A stretch of 64,000 nucleotides of DNA from Mactra quadrangularis (taxonomy: Eukaryota; Mollusca; Bivalvia; Venerida; Mactridae): positions 7,812,001 to 7,876,000 of the forward strand of contig CM046304.1 of NCBI GenBank assembly GCA_025267735.1, given 5' to 3'. The position numbers and the translations under genes are program-made. Shown here piece by piece: positions 47,955-58,607 of this stretch; position 1 is the first letter of the stretch, and every line of letters begins with the position of its first letter. Below the pieces are notes generated by a model, which had not been told where the DNA came from, did no database searches, and was given only the letters and a program-made list of their open reading frames with translations.

Positions 47955-50900
47955 CTGAAAACAGTCAAGTGTAAAAGTTAGAATAAAGCAATTCCCTGAC
48001 AAATTGTCTTTGTAAAACATATATTTTACTGATCGTTAATCAACAGAACAACAGAGAAGGCACTTCGTAACGAACTCAGTCATTGCTACTCAATAAAGAT
48101 ATTTCGATAAGTAAATTAACACAAATCTTACCTGATTAAACTTGAGTGTCTCTCTAGGGCCTGGATTAATGTCACGTGACAAATATGCAGTGAAGGCCAC
48201 ACCACCAGTTATATCTGAAATCAAGCAAACCAAAAACAATAACCAATAGAGGAGAATAGTTTAACCAAAAATTCACGCTGAGGTCATTTGAATGGGAGAC
48301 TAAAAATATGTTTAAGTCTTGAAATTTATGCGGCTGCAATCATCAATAATTGATGTATACCTATTGATATAAAAAGAATTGTTCAATGTTTTTCATTGTT
48401 TTGTTCAACACAAATATCAAATACAATGAACATATTTAGGTTCTTATTAGCTTATCTAAGCACAAAATGTGAGCTATTGTGACCGATCTATACAGCGTCT
48501 GTGCGTCCGTCCGTCAGTCGTTACCATTTCTCAAAGTACAATGTATATATTGTGATGAACAATAGAACCTACCTTTGACATTTGGCATCACCTTAAAGTC
48601 CTTATATAAAGATTTTTTAATCTATTCCACAAGGATCAAAATAAGCCTGACTCTAAGGGTCACAAACTTTGTGCACTATAAAACGTTAGAAAATCTTGTG
48701 CCAAACGTATTTAGGATCTAGTTCTAAGCTGAGGGGCCAGGATCCTCAGGACCCTCTTGTTATCGGACTATTCCACAGTTATAGAAGTTGTTGAAAAGTA
48801 GATACCTAAGTTTCAGTCTAATTAGATTTTATATCATCCAAGGTCAATCAATGAAATCCTAATGATCCATATACAATACATATAGCGTCAGTGTAGTGAC
48901 CTTAACCGTCTATCTACATTCTAGATTAGCAATGCTCAGCCCATTCCTTATCATTATAATTTGAACTTGTACTTAAATAATGTCATTAAAGTTCAATGTC
49001 ATTAAAATCCAATGTACATAGAACAAACCGTGGCATTGGCTCTTCCAAGACGTACTAAACTACGGAGCCCCTAAAGTGACATTTTGATATACATGGACTT
49101 TTTCATTTTCACAATTATCTTTTATATTTTTTAGATTTACTATAACGTTTTATTGGAAATAATTATTTAGTATTTACGAATTAGGATATCGATTTTACGA
49201 AATATTATTACGTTTAAACGAAATAATTATTAAAAAAATGTAATAATTACTTCGTAAAAAATGAAATGATATTACGTTTAAACGAAATAATTGTGAAAAA
49301 AAGTATTTCAAAATGTCTCTTTATGGGCTCCGTACTAAACGTTCTACTTTTATCTATTTATCTGCATATAAATTACCCATACAGGAGACGTACCACGTTC
49401 TAAGAGAATGACAGAATGGACAAAAACAATTAGTATCATTACCATGCAAGATTTGGTAAGATAGCAAAATTGACTACCTATATGATTTCAATTTATAGTA
49501 TTAATTTCATTGTCAGATACGCTCCCTTCGCAGCCCACTCGACCGTTACTCTACTCGGCTGCTTTATGAGGGTAGATTTATGATATTGACCTTTACTCTG
49601 AACTATGAACAACAAATGAAATTAACCATATTCCACTTGAACCGAAAACCTGTATATGTATTTCCATTGGTTTAAACGATCACCTTACTAAATTAAGTAT
49701 AAATAGACGGGTATTTCCTGGCGATTTAGTAAACAACGCCACGTTTGGTTTGAGCATGCGACTACTTCTACCTCTTCTACGAGAATACTGCATTCTCTCA
49801 TTAATTTGACGATTATGTGCAGGCGCTGGCAAAATTAAAATTTGGGTAAAAACTAAAAAAAAACAGATTCAGTGATCACTTATTTACAGTGATAAACAAG
49901 AAATATAATTTAGTACAGTGTTGCTTTAAAACTTTATACATAATAATGTTGATTAATTGATGTTCATGGTTGATAGTATACGACAGGGATATTGACAGTC
50001 AGTTTAAAGCCGTCAAGTGTGGTTGCTTGGTGTGCAGCAGCTGCTAACTTGTTCCACTGAATAACTGTTCTTGGAAAGTAAAAATATTTGTACGAGTCTT
50101 TGGACGTCACGTGCTAATATATTTAAAAGAATGGAGAAGGCTGCTGTTGCCTTGTCTTGTTTTTGATGTGTTGGGTATAAGTAAGGTTGGAGATGGGTTA
50201 TAGCAATAAGATTATAGACAATTTTAAAGAATATTATAAGTCTGGCCCTTGTTCTTCTAGTTTTAAGAGGTGGCCACTTTAAGTTTGTGATCATGTCAGA
50301 GACGGAACTTGAATTGTTTGTTTGTTTGTTTGAATTTGTTGGGTTTACGGCAGCAACACATTGTATAGGTCATATAACGGCGGTCAGTCAACCTACTCAC
50401 TCCTCCTGGAAAGGCTTAATCTCTGGATTTAGCTGTTATCCGACTACTAAGTGCATACTTTCGTCAGTGACTGACAACTGCCCTACATAATTAAAAATCA
50501 TTGGTAGGAGGGAGAATGGCCGTAGAACTAATTTCATGACCAAGCTCCACGAAAGTATGCCCCGCCCGGGAATCGAACCCACGACCCCTCGATCAGTAGA
50601 CTTGCGTGCTACAAACGTAAATTTCTCTATAAATAATACTGTCATCTGCAAAGAGTAGTAATGTACAGTATTTGATGTATTTAGATAGGTCATTAATGTA
50701 AATGAGAAAAAGTATTGGTCCAAGAACGGTGCCCTGGATACCAGAGGTTACTGATACCTTCTTTGACATAGCATCATCCAGGACAATCGTCTGGGTTCTA
50801 TCAGCTAAAATATCTGAAATCCAGTTAAAGGCATTACATGTTACACCATACTACTTAAGTTTATTTAGTAAGTGCTTGTGAGGAACCTTATCAAAAGCCT

Positions 50901-52552
50901 TTGCAAAATCAATAATGATGATATCTGTTGGGGTATTTTTGTTATTTGATAGACTTATGTCTTGGATAAAAGCAGGGTCTTTCCAATAGAATAGTCCGGA
51001 AACGGGCCGATTATTTTTCCTTAATAACGTTAAGTCAACAAAAAAATAATTTATAACATGTATCATGGTACTATCTTATAATCATTATAGTCGGAAAAGA
51101 GTAATATTTTATGGTATGTTGATGAAATTTCGTGATGTTCCAGTGACGGTGTCGAAGTAAAATTTTACCCTGAACATTTCTTATTCGAAAAACGGTTATT
51201 GGGCATTTATGACACTTTCAGTTGTTTTTTTCATAAAAAGGACACTTCTAAATGTATCGCTAGCAAGCGCTTTTGCCCACTAGTACCATTAATTTGATAT
51301 AACATTAGGAAACTCGTCCATAAACGTCCTTATAGCTTGGTACCTGCTTGAAAACATACATGGGCTTACCTCTTCGTTTGGTGTGAGCTTGTTGGTGTTT
51401 TGTTGCCTTATTGTATGGGGAAGACACTATACTAGTGTTTGCCGTCATTATTTTGTCTTTAATTGCTTTGTTTTCTTTTACGTCTGGTCCGTTTTCTTGT
51501 CTGACAGTTTCATACGTTTCCAGTAGCTTAGATTGTCGTTCAATAATTGCTTCCTGCCTCGCTATAATGTCTCTTAAGGTTCCAATTTCTTTTTCCGTGT
51601 CCCTTTAAAGTGTGAATAAAAAACAATGAATAAAGCTGACTGTTTATAACTATGAATTGACGTTCAATTTTTCATTTTTGATTACACTTTAAACTTTATT
51701 TATAGGCTTCAGCAAAAAGCAGTGCTTTTGGTCAAAGAAATATTTACAATTATATACATGTACATACAACATGTTATGAATTATTGTGAAATAAATATAA
51801 CTCAGTTTACTCCTGTTTAGATTTGTATCAAATCAAAGATGCGTACAAGTAAGATCGATAATAAGTGCGTCTAAAAGAGCGTTCATACATTTGAATATCG
51901 TCAAAGGTAATTTTATGGTCACACATGAATGCATGGATGATGTTAATTGAATGTGTACGAATGCATATGTATAAGTGGTGCCGGATACCCGTCTATTTTC
52001 ACTCATAGCATATAGTCACGAGACCTTCACAATGAAAACAAACACCATGAGTAATCGGCTCAGAAACTTTCTTGAAGTTAAAACTTTGGGCTATTTCTAA
52101 GATGCGTGCATAATCTGAGAATAAACCCCTATATGGAATCTGGTACTGATCTTTTGAACATATTAAAATGGAGAAATAAACCTAAATCAATGATGGACGC
52201 GGATTAACCACGGATTTTTACGGTATTGCTACAAACGCTGCGGGATTGAATCTATGATGGTCCGGATTGTTAAAGTTTGATTATGGCATCAAATAAACAT
52301 ACGTAGCACAATCCTAAATAGTCACCATAGTAATATTGCACAGTTTATACCCTAATTAACACAGTGAGTATTATATATAAGTGTTCAAGTTGGGAACAAA
52401 CAACGACACATATACTGTTAAATAGTTTCATACCTTTTCCATTGTTCCAGGTTTTCTAAACGATCTACTAAATCTTCTATAAATATTTCACGACCAACAC
52501 TGGCTTGAATGAACAAACCTAGCGCTGTAAAACACAACCAAACACGAAACAT
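47616..52552 (-). CDS. C1q domain-containing secreted protein, complete 4-exon gene
   Basis: Coding exons 52434-52552, 51370-51602, 48132-48214 and 47616-47954 (minus strand) join in phases 2, 1 and 0 to 258 codons including the stop. Residues 1-20 form a signal peptide (MFRVWLCFTALGLFIQASVG). Residues 21 to about 75 are a heptad-like coiled coil (IEDLVDRLENLEQW, EIGTLRDIIARQEAIIERQS). A basic linker (HTKRR) precedes the C1q domain, about 119-257, with VAFTAYLSRD, LKFNQVITNEG, YTGSFTCPKAGVYLFSF and TFTGAYLFA. Domain length fits the family. Bivalve C1qDC proteins of this layout are soluble, oligomeric lectin-like immune recognition proteins; the ligand of this one cannot be told. No collagen repeats. 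Introns hold a MITE, a SINE and a LINE fragment. Confidence 0.9.
48132..48214 (-). CDS. C1q gene exon 3 (start of the C1q domain)
   Basis: 83 bp between the acceptor GATTTCAG and the donor CAG|GTAAG. Encodes ITGGVAFTAYLSRDINPGPR and ETLKFNQ. A separate short exon at the domain start, phase 1 in and phase 0 out. Confidence 0.9.
48460..48790. repeat. Probable interspersed repeat in C1q intron 3
   Basis: AAAATGTGAGCTATTGTGACC followed by GTGCGTCCGTCCGTCAGTCG is a pattern I associate with a common repeat of molluscan genomes; only this copy is present in the window, so the call rests on memory. Confidence 0.35.
49061..49334. mobile_element. 274-bp MITE in C1q intron 3
   Basis: TIR TACGGAGCCC...AAGTGACATTTTGA and its complement TCAAAATGTCTCTTTATGGG...CTCCGTA are flanked by CTAAAC on both sides (49055-49060 and 49335-49340). 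The interior repeats ATTACGTTTAAACGAAATAA. The TSD can be read as 6 bp (CTAAAC) with perfect ends or 8 bp (TACTAAAC) with one ragged end. Confidence 0.85.
49341..50305. other. C1q intron 3, non-coding
   Basis: No feature recognised. Confidence 0.5.
50312..50612 (-). mobile_element. tRNA-derived SINE, copy 5 (head truncated)
   Basis: Minus strand. Starts within the head at ACGCAAGTCTACTGATCGAG, has the B box GTGGGTTCGATTCCCGGGCG, the body CAGTCACTGACGAAAGTATG and the tail CCGTAAACCCAACAAATTC followed by AAACAAACAAAC. Its truncated 5' end abuts the LINE fragment. Confidence 0.9.
50615..50985 (-). pseudogene. LINE RT fragment in C1q intron 3
   Basis: The minus frame reads DISLSNNKNTPTDIIIIDFA, then KAFDKVPHKHLL, a stop, then DRTQTIVLDD, then SGIQGTVLGPILFLIYINDL, then LLLFADDSIIYREI. 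These are RT palm motifs of a jockey/CR1-type LINE, with the catalytic FADD box intact. Truncated at both ends and interrupted by one stop. A different family from the LINEs at 1-3283 and 40030-43560. Confidence 0.85.
51370..51602 (-). CDS. C1q gene exon 2 (coiled coil and linker)
   Basis: 233 bp between the acceptor TTTAAAG and the donor GAAGAG|GTAAGC. Encodes DTEKEIGTLRDIIARQEAII, ERQSKLLETYE and a charged linker ending THTKRR-like. Phase 2 in, phase 1 out, matching both neighbours exactly. Confidence 0.82.
52434..52552 (-). CDS. C1q gene exon 1 (signal peptide)
   Basis: 119 bp from ATG (52552-52550) to the donor AAAAG|GTATGA. Encodes the signal peptide and the first heptads. This ATG is chosen because it starts a canonical signal peptide and sits about 25 bp after a predicted start of transcription; the longer upstream open frame would bury the signal. 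Confidence 0.85.
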
Positions 52553-52570
52553 GTCCAGATAGTAGTTCAA

Positions 52571-52610
52571 TGTGGACTGAGCACGGGACAAATTGAAAAT
52601 AGTATTTATA
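52571..52610 (-). promoter_or_regulatory. Core promoter of the C1q gene (TATA box and initiator)
   Basis: On the minus strand TATAAATA (52603-52610) lies about 26-33 bases upstream of CTCAGTCC (around 52577), an initiator-like site. The 5' UTR would be about 25 bases. Spacing is canonical; no other element is claimed. Confidence 0.5.
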
Positions 52611-53130
52611 CTACTAAATAACCTAGACATACTTAACAGTGAACTTATATGACATATCAAGATATCGCTTGTATTGAAGACTTGGCCTGACATGTACTAT
52701 GTTATACTTTTCAGCGAAACCGTTTGTTTAATTTGAATTTAATAGACTCTTCATCCCTTAATAGATTGTTTTTTTTAACCAAAATTGAGTCAAATTTTGA
52801 AAAAAAACCTGATATAATTCATATCAGGATAGTTCCTTATTTGCCAAAACGTTTTTGTGTTGTTGTTCTTTTTTGGTTCTTTTTGTTACATGCATTGTCA
52901 ATGGTAGGTTATCGTCTTATTGCTAATTTAGCACAATAAAGAAGGAGATTTCCTTATAAGACGTGTTTTTACTCTGTACTTCTGGTGAATTTATGAATTA
53001 AATCATTTGTCATAGTATGATATGTTGTTTCAACGAAGCAGGACTATGCAAGTGGTTTTCAATTTCTTAACAAAGAATACTGTATAATTCAACTTTTCAG
53101 AATTGCTCTGTCATGGTAGGTGAACCGTAT
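52611..53130. other. Non-coding upstream of the C1q gene
   Basis: Nothing recognised beyond the promoter call. Confidence 0.4.
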
Positions 53131-53136
53131 CCGGGT

Positions 53137-53205
53137 CCGTGGTACCGCGCAGGATTCCGAACCTAGTGTCCTGAAGGGAAGTTGGTTCGAGTCTCACATT
53201 AAATG
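53137..53205 (+). other. tRNA-like SINE head (weak)
   Basis: GTCCGTGGTACCGCGCAGGA could be an A-box region and GAAGTTGGTTCGAGTCTCAC contains a near-perfect B box. The following 120 bp (CATGTCGGAGAAGTTG) have a SINE-like look. No second copy in the window. Confidence 0.35.
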
Positions 53206-53551
53206 GTTATTCTGTTCCATAAACATTCGACAATGATTTTCCTCCATCAATGATGTATTTCATGTCGGAGAAGTTGACGATCGTGTAAAATGAAGGTGAG
53301 TACTGGTTATAAACAAAGGTATATATATGTGTGTGTGTTCAAGTTATGTAAGTGTATTTGCTGCCGTAAAACGGCCATATCTTGTGTTGACGAGGTGTTA
53401 ACACCATCCAAAAATACATGCTAAAGTTTAGCCTCACAAGTGCAGTTTATGGCGGACATTTGCATAATTTACCACGCGGGATATCAAAACGTTCGAAAAG
53501 TCCAGGATTATCAGTCCGAAAGCAATACTGTTTGGAATTCAAAGACTGCCC

Positions 53552-53669
<118 letters not shown>

Positions 53670-53799
53670 TGCAGTGAGTGCCTGCATGTATGTTTGTTCG
53701 ACTGTATGTCTGTATGTCTGTCTGAGTTTGTCTGTCCGTCTGTATGTCTGTCTGAGTTTGTCTGTCTGTGTGTCGAATGTTATTCCCGTGTCTGTGTCT

Positions 53800-55668
53800 A
53801 TCTTTCTCAGAAATGGTCTCTGTGTCTTGGTCAGACTGTGTCTATCTTTCTCTGGAATGGTCTCTGTGTCTGGGTCAGACTGTGTCTATCTTTCTCTGAA
53901 TGGTCTCTGTGTCTGGGTTAGACTGTGTCTATCTTTCCCTGAAATGGTCTCTGTGTCTGGGTCAGACTGTGTCTATCTTTCCATTGAATGGTCTCTGTGT
54001 CTGGGTCAGACTGTGTCTATCTTTCCCTTGAATGGTCTCTGTGTATGGGTCAGGCTGTGTCTATCTTTCCATTGAATGGTCTCCGTGTCTGGGTCAGACT
54101 GTGTCTTTCTTTCCTTGAAATGGTCTCTGTGTCTTTCCCTTGAATGGTCTCTGTGTATGGGTCAGACTGTGTCTATCTTTCCATTGAATGGTCTCCGTGT
54201 CTGGGTCAGACTGTGTCTTTCTTTCCTTGAATGGTCTCTGTGTATGGGTCAGACTGTGTCTTTCTTTCCTTGAAATGGTCTCTGTGTATGGGTCAGAGTG
54301 TGTCTATCTTTCCCTGAAATGGTCTCTGTGTCTGGGTCAGACTGTGTCTATCTTTCCCTGAAATGGTCTCTGTGTCTGGGTCAGACTGTGTCTATCTTTC
54401 CCTGAAATGGTCTCTGTGTCTGGGTCAGACTGTGTCTAACTTTCCATTGAATGGTCTCTGTGTATGGGTCAGACTGTGTCTAACTTTCCATTGAATGGTC
54501 TCCGTGTCTGGGTCAGACTGTGTCTTTCTTTCCCTTGAATGGTCTCTGTGTATGGATCAGACTGTGTCTTTCTTTCCATTGAATGGTCTCTGTTTCTGGG
54601 TCAGACTGTGTCTATCTTTCCATTGAATGGCCTCTGTGTATGGGTCAGACTGTGTCTTTCTTTCCTTGAAATGGTCTCTGTGTATGGGTCTGACTGTGTC
54701 TATCTTTCCATTGAATGGTCTCTGTGTATGGGTCAGACTGTGTCTAACTTTCCCTAAAATGGTCTCTGTGTCTGGGTCAGACTGTGTCTTTCTTTCCATT
54801 GAATGGTCTCTGTGTATGGGTCAGACTGTGTCTAACTTTCCTTGAAATGGTCTCTGTGTATGGGTCAGACTGTGTCTATCTTTCCCTTGAATGGTCTCTG
54901 TGTATGGGTCAGACTGTGTCTAACTTTCCATTGAATGGTCTCTGTGTCTGGGTCAGACTGTGTCTATCTTTCCATTGAATGGTCTCTGTTTCTGGGTCAG
55001 ACTGTGTCTAACTTTCCATTGAATGGTCTCTGTTTCTGGGTCAGACTGTGTCTATCTTTCCATTGAATGGTCTCTGTTTCTGGGTCAGACTGTGTCTATC
55101 TTTCCATTGAATGGTCTCTGTTTCTGGGTCAGACTGTGTCTAACTTTCCATTGAATGGTCTCCGTGTCTGGGTCAGACTGTGTCTATCTTTCCATTGAAT
55201 GGTCTCCGTGTCTGGGTCAGACTGTTTCTAAGTTTCCATTGAATGGTCTCTGTGTATGGGTCAGACTGTGTCTAACTTTCCATTGAATGGTCTCTGTGTA
55301 TGGGTCAGACTGTGTCTAACTTTCCCTGAAATGGTCTCTGTGTCTGGGTCAGACTGTGTCTTTCTTTCCCTTGAATGGTCTCTGTGTATGGGTCAGACTG
55401 TGTCTATCTTTCCCTTGAATGGTCTCTGTGTATGGGTCAGACTGTGTCTATCTTTCCATTTAATGGTCTCTGTGTATGGGTCAGACTGTGTCTAACTTTC
55501 CATTGAATGGTCTCTGTGTATGGGCCAGACTGTGTCTAACTTTCCATTGAATGGTCTCTGTGTATGGGTCAGACTGTGTCTAACTTTCCATTGAATGGTC
55601 TCTGTGTATGGGTCAGACTGTGTCTAACTTTCCATTGAATGGTCTCTGTGTATGGGTCAGACTGTGAC
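53800..55668. repeat. 44-bp minisatellite, about 42 copies
   Basis: Unit GGTCTCTGTGTMTGGGTCAG then ACTGTGTCTAWCTTTCCATT then GAAT, period 44 (for example GGGTC at 55566 and 55610). Unit types differ at TATGGG/TCTGGG, TCTAAC/TCTATC/TCTTTC and CATTGAAT/CCTTGAAT/CCTGAAAT. Copies near the right end are most uniform. Short ORFs in all frames are repeat translations. Confidence 0.95.
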
Positions 55669-55689
55669 ATTTTTTTACATCTAATCCAG

Positions 55690-55910
55690 AAGTATTGTGC
55701 GTAAAGTTTGACCCCGATCTGACCTTTCATATTTGCATCAAATAATTATCTACACATATCTCGACGATAATCAATACCACGCCTATTCTACACACGCTTT
55801 AATGCATTTTAATCAAAGTACTGAAAGTACTGTTGGAAGGAATTTTTGGAAGATTCAACGTTACTATTTCGATATCCATCATTATCACTTTATCATTCAC
55901 TGTCAACTGT
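55690..55910. repeat. Fragments of two interspersed repeats
   Basis: 55690-55730 matches the end of the 30198 MITE (GTGCGTAAAGTTTGACCCCG). 55812-55910 (ATCAAAGTACTGAAAGTACT... then GGAAGGAATTTTTGGAAGAT) recurs at 59770-59890. Confidence 0.65.
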
Positions 55911-55939
55911 GTTTCATATTTCATTTCACATGCACATTA

Positions 55940-56192
55940 TTCAGATCGAGGGGTTGTCGGTCGATTCCCGGGCGGGTAATATTTTCGTGGAGCTTAGGTA
56001 TAAAATAATTTTCTACGGTCATTCTCCCTTCCTACCACTGATTCTAAATCATGTAGGGCAGTAGTCAATCACTGACTTGCGCGTAGTAGTTGGTAAACAG
56101 CTAAACCCAGAGAGTTAGCCTTTTCAGGAACACAATGTGGGCTAATCGCCGTGATATAACCTATTGGCGTTAAGGCCACAACAAAATGATCA
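55940..56192 (+). mobile_element. tRNA-derived SINE, 5'-truncated copy 6
   Basis: Starts GATCGAGGGGTTGTCGGTCG and continues ATTCCCGGGCGGG (B box), then ATTTTCGTGGAGCTTAGG, a diverged body, and GTGATATAACCTATTGGCGT as the worn tail. Confidence 0.8.
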
Positions 56193-56393
56193 TAATTATG
56201 TTCTATGTATTTTGTCTAAAAAAATTGGAGCAAGCGAGCAAACAAAATTTCCCCATTTTTGCTATTTTGAGAAGCGAGTGAAAGGCGGAGAATAAATATG
56301 TGATATTTTCATGAACATTTATGTACCAAATGTAGAAAAAGCATGATAAATATGGACTTTTCACATGATGATGATTAATACACTGGGTATCTT

Positions 56394-57515
56394 TTGAATT
56401 ACTAGCTAGTAGTTGGGTATTCAACTTGTAGTTCGACCCGGACACACCAGCATAGGTATCTTTTGAATTACTAGCTAGTAGTTGGGTATTCAACTTGTAG
56501 TTCGACCCGGACACACCAGCATAGGTATCTTTTGAATTACTAGCTAGTAGTTGGGTATTTAACTTGTAGTTCGACCCAGATACAACTACATAGGTATCTT
56601 TTGAATTACTAGCTAGTAGTTGGGTATTTAACTTGTAGTTCGACCCAGATACAACTACATAGGTATCTTTTGAATTACTAGCTATTCAACTTGTAGTTCA
56701 CATAAAATACATCAACATACGTTATACTTGAATTACTAGCTAGAAATGTTGGTATTCAACTTGTAGTTCGGCCCGGACACACCAGCATATGCACTTTTTG
56801 AACTACTATGTAGTACTGGGTTTTCAACTTGTAGTCGGCCCAGACACATCACTTTACATTACATTTGAATTACTAGCTAGTAATTGGTAATTCAACTTGT
56901 AGTTCGACCCGGACACGCCAGCATATGTATTTTTTGAATTACTAGCTAGTAGTTGGGTATTCAACTTGTAGTTCGACCCGGACACCCAGCAAAGGTTTTT
57001 TTTTTAACTACTTGCTAGTATTTGGGTATTCAACTTCTGGTTCGGCCCGTACACACCAGCAAATTTATTTTTTTGAACGTCTAGGTAGTAGTTAGGTATT
57101 CAACTTTTGGTTCGGCCTGGACACATCAGCAAATGAATTTTTTGAACTACTAGCTAGTAGATGAGTATTTAACTTGTAGTTCGGCCCGGACACACCAGCA
57201 TATGTATTTTTTGAACTACTAGCTAGTAGATGGGTATTAAACTTGTAGTTCGACACAGATACACCAGCATAGGTTTCTTTTGAATTACTAGCTAGTAGAT
57301 GGGTATTCAACGTGTAGTTCCACCCGGCCACACCAGCAATGTTATTATTTGAACTACTAGCTAGTAGATGGGTATTCAACTTGTAGTTCAACCCAGATAC
57401 ACCGGCATAGATATATTTTGAATTACTAGCTAGTAGTTGGGTATTCAACTTGTAGTTCAGGCAAATACATTAGCATACGTTATATTTGAATTACTAGCTA
57501 GTAAATGTATATTGA
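56394..57515. repeat. 69-bp tandem array, about 16 units
   Basis: Unit TGAATTACTAGCTAGTAGTT - GGGTATTCAACTTGTAGTTC - GACCCGGACACACCAGCATA - GGTATCTTT, with exact 69 spacing at 56395, 56464 and 56533. The first units are nearly identical, later ones diverged. Each has the palindrome ACTAGCTAGT. 69 is a multiple of three: the minus strand stays open over several units as a 23-residue repeat (NYKLNTHLLASSSKNTYAGV plus SGP), with stops such as CAT/CAA to TAA near 57090. Confidence 0.93.
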
Positions 57516-57584
57516 ATGTAAAACACTACCAACAAATAGCTAATATGTTTCTTATTGTTTATTAAATGTTTTTTTTCTTTTTTA

Positions 57585-58607
57585 TTTTACTAGTAGTCCG
57601 TTATTCATCTTGTGGTTATTCATCTTCTAGCAAAAAATGCATTTTTTCTGCTTCTTTTTGCTCTTTTACTGATTAAACATTTTTGATGTAATTATTCTTT
57701 TTTATTTTTTTGTAAAAAGAAAAAAAAATTCTTGCAAATTATTTGCGTTTTTTGCTTTTTTTTTTGCTTTTACCTTTTTTTGCTTTTTGTTGTTTTTTTC
57801 CTTTGTGAAAAAAAGTAAAAAAATAATAAAACAAGTTTTATTAAGCAAAAAAAACTTACCAAAAAATTTTTTTTTCGTTTTTTTTTTTTTGCTTTTTTTT
57901 TTGCTTAAACCGAAAATAGAATAAAATGGCCAAAAAACAATTTTTGATATTTTTTGACGGTTTTTACAAGAAAATATTTTTATTTCTTCGCTCGCTCATA
58001 AAAATTTGGTCAAACCACTATATAAAGCAAGTGAATAAAGACTTTTTTTCTTTTTTTTCTTCGCTCGCTCGCCCCATTTTTTCCCAGAAAAATCCGTAGA
58101 ACATATGATCAACTTGTTGTGGCCTTATTGCTAAAAGATTTTTTTGGCTAAAAGCAAAAAAGCTAAAAAAAGCTAAAAAAGCAAAATAGAAAAAAAATGA
58201 AACAAATTTTTTTTTGAATTTTTTTTTGCTTTTTGCTGTTTTTTTTATTTTGTGAAAAAAAGCAACAAAAAAAAAATTTAGCATTAATAATTTTTAGCAA
58301 AAAAATTTATTTAAAAAAAAAAAAATAATTAGCAAAAATTGCTTTTTTTCTGCACTTTTAGAAAAAAGCAAAAATGAAAAAAAACTAAATATGTTTTGGC
58401 TTTTTTCTGCATTTTTTTTTTTTTTTGGTAAAAGCAAAAAAAGCAAAAAAAATACAATTTTTTTTTCTTTTTACAAAAAGCAAAAAATAATTACATCAAA
58501 AAGTTTTAATCAACAAAAAGAAGCTGAAAAAAATGCAAAAAATTGTTTTATTGCTTTTTTTGCTAGAAGATGAATAACCACAAGATGAATAACCAACTAC
58601 TAGTAAA
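57585..58607. mobile_element. 1.0-kb A/T-homopolymer foldback
   Basis: Ends TTTTACTAGTAG...TTATTCATCTTGTGGTTATT and its complement AATAACCACAAGATGAATAA...CTACTAGTAAAA. The inside is poly-T/TTTTTGC on one side and poly-A/GCAAAAA on the other, so the whole folds on itself with a centre near 58095. It contains GATGAATAACCACAA as a direct repeat within each end. No coding capacity; lysine and phenylalanine rich ORFs are artefacts. Confidence 0.85.

Noticed and set aside
53800..55668. CRISPR-like regular repeat array
   Set aside because: Continuous tandem minisatellite with no unique spacers, in a eukaryotic context.
58018..58573. Lys/Phe-rich frames on both strands
   Set aside because: Homopolymer A/T runs of the foldback element.
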